From NCBI GenBank assembly GCA_938092125.1, contig CALKMQ010000170.1, positions 1-11,031 of the forward strand: a DNA stretch of 11,031 nucleotides. The letters are read 5' to 3'. The notes beneath the pieces were generated by a model that searched no databases, was not told where the DNA came from, and was given only the letters and a program-made list of their open reading frames with translations. Positions 7,919-11,031 of this stretch are shown piece after piece (position 1 is the first letter of the stretch; each line of letters starts with the position of its first letter). Both the position numbers and the translations under genes were made by a program. Source of the stretch: an uncultured bacterium (GTDB lineage: Bacteria; Fidelibacterota; Marinisomatia; Marinisomatales; UBA1611).

Positions 7919-8720
7919 TCGTATTTAAAATTGGAAACAATAAAAAATAACTACCAACAAAAATCATTAAAAAACTAATCATTTGCGCACCGCTAAAAGT
8001 ATCAAATAAATATTTTTCATTTGTTCGTAAAAACTCTATGAAAAATCTTTCGATACCTGCTAATAATAAGTAACTAAAAAACATGGTCCCCGCTCTTTGA
8101 TTTTTTTTACGTCTAAACCACAAAAACAAAAATAATAAGATACCAACTGCTGATTCGTATAACTGGGTGGGATGTACTTTGAAAACCTCAGAATTTATTC
8201 CTGAAGTATCAATCCAAGGGTAATACGCTGCAAAACTTGAAATTGTAGTTGGAGGTAAACCTTCAGGGAAGGAAACTGCCCAAGGCAATGAACTCGGCAA
8301 CCCATAATCATCCCCTACTAGGAAACAACCAAGTCTGCCAATAGCATAACCAATCATTATTAAAGGGGCAATAATATCAGCAAATAAGTACCATGGAAGG
8401 TTTCTATTTTTAAGAATGACTGAAACACATATTATGCTACCAATTAAACCACCTAAGAATACTAAACCAGACCCACTAAATATCATCCTCAGTGGATCTT
8501 GAATAGTTCGATCTAGGTTCTCAATCAAATAATATATTTTCGCACCCAAAACGCCACCGACAGCAGACCAAAAAATAATATCAGAAGCAATCTCTGTATC
8601 ATATTTTAGCCTCTTCATTTCAAGGTACAACAATCCATAGCTAGTGTAGAATGCTGAAACTAACATCAACCCAAATGAATATATTTTTATTGGACCAATT
8701 TCAAGAATAACAGGATACAT
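7896..8720 (-). CDS. lgt: Prolipoprotein diacylglyceryl transferase
   Basis: Known role: Lgt, an inner-membrane enzyme, transfers diacylglycerol from phosphatidylglycerol to the lipobox cysteine of prolipoproteins, the first step of lipoprotein maturation. Seen: 274 residues with about seven hydrophobic segments. The N-terminal IGPIKIYSFGLML (8-20), SGLVFLGGLIG (84-94), the signature region GRLGCFLVGDDYG (128-140), HPTQLYES (183-190) and GIERFFIEFLR (222-232) follow the family order. Arg129 and Arg225 align with the catalytic Arg143 and Arg239 of E. coli Lgt. Compared with E. coli, His103 is Leu89, Asn146 is Cys132, Asn149 is Val135, Glu151 is Asp137 and Tyr26 is Phe16; I recall GRxGC...GD forms in Bacteroidota and other lineages, so this looks like a natural subtype rather than decay. 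ATG start at 8720-8718. First gene of the leftward operon after a 162-bp spacer. Confidence 0.93.
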   Translation of the reverse strand: MYPVILEIGPIKIYSFGLMLVSAFYTSYGLLYLEMKRLKYDTEIASDIIFWSAVGGVLGAKIYYLIENLDRTIQDPLRMIFSGSGLVFLGGLIGSIICVSVILKNRNLPWYLFADIIAPLIMIGYAIGRLGCFLVGDDYGLPSSLPWAVSFPEGLPPTTISSFAAYYPWIDTSGINSEVFKVHPTQLYESAVGILLFLFLWFRRKKNQRAGTMFFSYLLLAGIERFFIEFLRTNEKYLFDTFSGAQMISFLMIFVGSYFLLFPILNTNVEKAPK

Positions 8721-8736
8721 TTTTATTTGTACTCAT
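8701..8736 (-). other. Possible 11-codon leader ORF overlapping the lgt start
   Basis: An ATG at 8736-8734, 16 bases before the lgt ATG and in a different frame, opens MSTNKNVSCYS and ends at TGA 8703-8701, inside the first codons of lgt. No Shine-Dalgarno sequence precedes it. Such overlaps can tune initiation, but an ORF this short arises easily by chance. Confidence 0.15.
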
Positions 8737-8788
8737 GATTAAAATAAAAGAATTAATAATGCCTAACGTAAAAATGAACAACCTCGCT

Positions 8789-8815
8789 TTTATAAACATA
8801 AAATTATAACGTCAA
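8789..8815 (-). promoter_or_regulatory. Candidate promoter for the lgt operon
   Basis: On the minus strand TTGACG (8815-8810) is followed after 15 bp by TATAAA (8794-8789), resembling a housekeeping -35/-10 pair with slightly short spacing; TAAAAG at 17 bp is an alternative -10. It would place the transcript start near 8782, about 60 bases before the lgt ATG. It lies in the only sizeable gap of the window and faces the seven-gene run. In such AT-rich DNA TATAAA-like strings are common, so the TTGACG element carries most of the weight, and the promoter consensus of this lineage is not known to me. Confidence 0.35.
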
Positions 8816-8818
8816 CAG

Positions 8819-8851
8819 TCTTTATATAGTTCCGATAATATTCTTTATATA
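8819..8851. repeat. Pair of 10-bp direct repeats upstream of the candidate promoter
   Basis: TCTTTATATA occurs exactly at 8819-8828 and again at 8842-8851, 23 bp apart start to start (about two helical turns), and the second copy forms part of the perfect palindrome TTTATATAAA (8844-8853). The pair sits just upstream of the candidate -35 element for lgt, where an activator could bind. The A/T-only composition makes chance a serious alternative. Confidence 0.3.
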
Positions 8852-8882
8852 AACACATTAGAAATATATAATACCACAAAAA

Positions 8883-9590
8883 TTATACTAAAGTCATCCT
8901 TATTAATACTATTAAATCATAAATACTGTGCGTGTATGCGGTTATCCCAAATCCTCTAAAAAGATATAGACCTCCTAAAATAATTCCAGCAAAAAATCGC
9001 AATAAAAATAATTCCATCGAAAAGAAATCACCATATTCACCTATAAAATGGAATGCGGAAAATATGCCACCAGAAATTATAAGCGCTACTATTTTTCTAG
9101 CTAATTGTTTCCATAAAAAAATAAAACCTAGTAGCCTCGTCAATCCTGCAATTAATAGCACTCGAAAGAGAATCTCCTCATATATACCAGCTCCAATAGC
9201 TAAGGTTACTTGTTGTAAAATCATTTTGCCAGTAGGATTCATTAACACTAACATAAACTTTGACAACATAAGGTAGAGAATAAATGACCATAGGACACTT
9301 TCAATAAACATAAAGAAAAGAAAATTTGATTTAAATTCTTTTTTATTATCAGTTTTTATAAAAAATATAAATGAAAGAACAAAACCGAATAAAAAAACAA
9401 AGCCAAGACCATATAAACCATAGATATCAAAAGATTCTAAAATATTTCGCATCAAGAAGTCAGCACCATTCCGCACCACTATGATATCATCTTTTGAAAG
9501 AAAAAGTATACTTATCTCATAAACAAAAAAAAGAGGTATCGTAAACAAAAAAGAATAAAAAGATGATCGGGATATAAAAAAATACGACAT
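8883..9590 (-). CDS. CPBP-family intramembrane glutamic protease
   Basis: Seen: 235 residues, almost entirely hydrophobic, with about seven or eight predicted membrane segments (for example 11-31, 58-79, 89-117, 163-181, 189-210). The three CPBP (Abi/CAAX protease, Rce1-like) motifs are intact: Glu138-Glu139-x-x-x-Arg143 (YEEILFR), FSAFH with Phe177 and His181, and HSIYD with His221 and Asp225. Known: these residues form the active site of Rce1-type intramembrane proteases. Bacterial members process membrane proteins or peptides; some confer bacteriocin immunity, but substrates are mostly unknown. The ATG start at 9590-9588 is 19 bp after the lepA stop, so lepA and this gene are probably cotranscribed. 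It is separated from lgt by the 162-bp spacer. Nothing in the sequence points to a specific substrate, though its place between lepA and lgt suits a membrane quality-control role. Confidence 0.88.
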   Translation of the reverse strand: MSYFFISRSSFYSFLFTIPLFFVYEISILFLSKDDIIVVRNGADFLMRNILESFDIYGLYGLGFVFLFGFVLSFIFFIKTDNKKEFKSNFLFFMFIESVLWSFILYLMLSKFMLVLMNPTGKMILQQVTLAIGAGIYEEILFRVLLIAGLTRLLGFIFLWKQLARKIVALIISGGIFSAFHFIGEYGDFFSMELFLLRFFAGIILGGLYLFRGFGITAYTHSIYDLIVLIRMTLV

Positions 9591-9609
9591 CTGGTATTTT
9601 TACGCTAAA

Positions 9610-11031
9610 CTAATCATCCCCTATTTGAAGAGCAGCAAGTAAAGCTTCTTGAGGAATTTCAACCTTACCAATCATTTTCATTCTTTTTTTACCTTTTTTT
9701 TGTTTTTCCCACAATTTTCTTTTCCTTGTGATATCACCACCATAACACTTAGCTGTAACATTTTTCTTAAGTGCTTTAACAGTTGTTCTAGCAATTATTC
9801 TACCATTTAAAGAAGCCTGAATTGCAACTTCAAACATTTGTCTAGGAATTAATTCTTTAAGTTTTGAACACATTGAAACTCCTCTGTGATAAGCATCATT
9901 TGAGTGACATATTGAAGATAATGCATCAACAGAATCTCCATGCATTAATATTTCTAATCTTTTCAAATCAGATGGTACAAATTCTCTAAATTCATAATCT
10001 AATGATGCATAACCTTTAGATAATGATTTCAATTTATCATAAAAATCAAATATAATCTCACCCAAAGGAAGTTCATAATGAATTTGAGCTTTTTCAGGGG
10101 ATAAATAGTTAGTGTTTTTATAAATACCTCTTTTTTTTTGGCAAAGAGTCATAATTGCTCCGATATATTCTTTAGGGGCTAAAATTTCTGCAGAGACCAT
10201 TGGTTCAAGTATTTTATCAATATCACCAGTACCAGGCATTTGCGAAGGAGTATTGATTTTTATTGTTGTACCATCTCGCATTAATACTTCATATATAACA
10301 TTTGGGGTCGTTGTTATTAAGTTCAGATCGAACTCTCTCTCAAGCCTTTCTTGTATTATTTCCATATGTAAAAGGCCTAAAAACCCACATCTAAAACCAA
10401 AACCTAGAGCCTCACTAGTTTCCGGCAAAAACTCTAATGAGGCATCATTTAATTTCAATTTTTCTAATGCGACTCTCAATTGATCATATTCATCACCGTC
10501 AACCGGATATAAACCGGAAAATACCATAGGTTTTATTTTTTTATAACCTGAAAGTGGCTCTAAGCATGGATCATGATTAGATGTAATTGTATCACCAGGC
10601 TGGATATGACCCATATCCCTTATACTTGCGACAATATACCCAACATCACCAGATTTTAATTCATTTGATTCAACCATTTTTAAAACAAAATGGCCAACTT
10701 CTGTAATTTCATAAACTTCGCCATGAGCATGAAACTTAATAGGCATTCCTTTTTTAATTATGCCATCAAAAACACGAACATAAGGTATTGCTCCTCGATA
10801 ATTATCATATGTCGAATCAAATATTAAAGCACGTGTTTTATTTTCGTCCTTATATAATGGTGGAGGTATGCGATCTATAATCGCATCAAAAATCTTATTG
10901 ATTCCAAAGCCACTTTTTGCACTTGCCTCAATAATTTCTTCTTCTTCACAACCTACTAATTCGACAATCTGTTGCTTAACATCCTCTGTCATTGCTGAAG
11001 GCAAGTCTACTTTATTAATTATTGGAATTAT
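9610..11031 (-). CDS. lepA: Elongation factor 4 (LepA), N-terminus beyond the right edge
   Basis: Known role: a ribosome-associated translational GTPase (EF4) that can back-translocate ribosomes and affects 30S maturation. Seen: the frame is open to the last base of the window and gives 473 residues beginning IIPIINKVDLPSAM, so the TTG at 11004 is internal, not a start. NKVD (residues 6-9) is the G4 motif and SAKSG (37-41) the G5 motif; the G1-G3 motifs, about 125 residues, are outside the window. Domain II (RALIFDSTYDNYRGAIPYVR), the EF-G-like domains (SGLYPVDGDEY, EALGFGFRCGFLGLLHMEI) and the LepA-specific C-terminal domain (ending KCYGGDITRKRKLWEKQKKG, then KRMKMIGKVEIPQEALLAAL) are all intact. 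The C-terminal tail is what separates LepA from EF-G and BipA. Stop is TAG at 9612-9610, 19 bp before the CPBP protease gene. Confidence 0.98.
   Translation of the reverse strand: MIPIINKVDLPSAMTEDVKQQIVELVGCEEEEIIEASAKSGFGINKIFDAIIDRIPPPLYKDENKTRALIFDSTYDNYRGAIPYVRVFDGIIKKGMPIKFHAHGEVYEITEVGHFVLKMVESNELKSGDVGYIVASIRDMGHIQPGDTITSNHDPCLEPLSGYKKIKPMVFSGLYPVDGDEYDQLRVALEKLKLNDASLEFLPETSEALGFGFRCGFLGLLHMEIIQERLEREFDLNLITTTPNVIYEVLMRDGTTIKINTPSQMPGTGDIDKILEPMVSAEILAPKEYIGAIMTLCQKKRGIYKNTNYLSPEKAQIHYELPLGEIIFDFYDKLKSLSKGYASLDYEFREFVPSDLKRLEILMHGDSVDALSSICHSNDAYHRGVSMCSKLKELIPRQMFEVAIQASLNGRIIARTTVKALKKNVTAKCYGGDITRKRKLWEKQKKGKKRMKMIGKVEIPQEALLAALQIGDD

Noticed and set aside
8761..8767. GCCTAAC, which fits the integron attC core RYYYAAC
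   Set aside because: No matching GTTRRRY partner at attC distance and no integrase or cassette structure.
8819..8882. Possible terminator after the CPBP gene
   Set aside because: The only inverted pair (TTATATA/TATATAA around a 17-base loop) is all A/T and lacks a GC stem followed by a U-run.
8932..9276. Plus-strand reading frame of 114 codons opposite the CPBP protease gene
   Set aside because: The minus strand encodes all three CPBP motifs in order, so this frame is a mirror of that coding sequence.
10131..10139. Nine-base homopolymer in lepA as a phase-variation or frameshift site
   Set aside because: The frame is intact across it (coding Gln-Lys-Lys-Arg), lepA is not a phase-variable gene type, and similar runs are common in this AT-rich DNA.
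10253..10483. Plus-strand reading frame of 76 codons opposite lepA
   Set aside because: Antisense to highly conserved lepA sequence.

Overview
This is a compact, strongly AT-rich stretch of a Gram-negative-type bacterial genome in which every supported gene lies on the minus strand, so transcription runs from the right edge to the left. A large SprA/Ignavibacteria-style outer-membrane barrel protein, a DUF4837 lipoprotein, an Lgt of the GRxGCF...GD subtype and starts without Shine-Dalgarno sites suggest the Bacteroidota/FCB neighbourhood. My best guess is a marine Marinimicrobia (SAR406)-like organism. This is inferred from protein style, not from a marker-gene search.

In transcription order the window holds: lepA (elongation factor 4; its N-terminus lies beyond the right edge, 9610-11031); a CPBP-family intramembrane protease 19 bp downstream (8883-9590); a 162-bp spacer, the only real intergenic gap, with a candidate promoter, a short direct repeat and an 11-codon leader ORF; then a tightly packed run of seven genes. 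These are lgt (7896-8720), a secreted beta-propeller-like protein (7073-7918), a 1077-residue outer-membrane barrel protein (3838-7071), a short Omp85/BamA-type protein with about one recognisable POTRA domain (2499-3863), a DUF4837 lipoprotein (1456-2466), an RmlD-like reductase (584-1453) and a Dpm1-like polyprenyl-phosphate glycosyltransferase cut by the left edge (1-587).

The seven genes from lgt leftward overlap by 4 to 26 bp or are separated by at most 32 bp, which looks like one operon. Six of the seven products point to the cell envelope: Lgt lipidates lipoproteins, the DUF4837 protein is a predicted Lgt substrate, the propeller is periplasmic, and the two barrels belong in the outer membrane. 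The last two genes suit sugar modification or lipid-linked sugar supply. The most interesting reading is an uncharacterised outer-membrane assembly or secretion module in which the Omp85 protein serves or partners the large barrel. That is inference from gene order only.

Three of these genes (large barrel, Omp85 protein, RmlD-like) have no usable ATG at their 5' end and appear to start at TTG (or GTG for the Omp85 protein). No strong Shine-Dalgarno sequence was seen upstream of the starts examined. No RNA genes, insertion sequences, CRISPR arrays or convincing terminators were found, and no gene-free stretch exceeds 300 bp.
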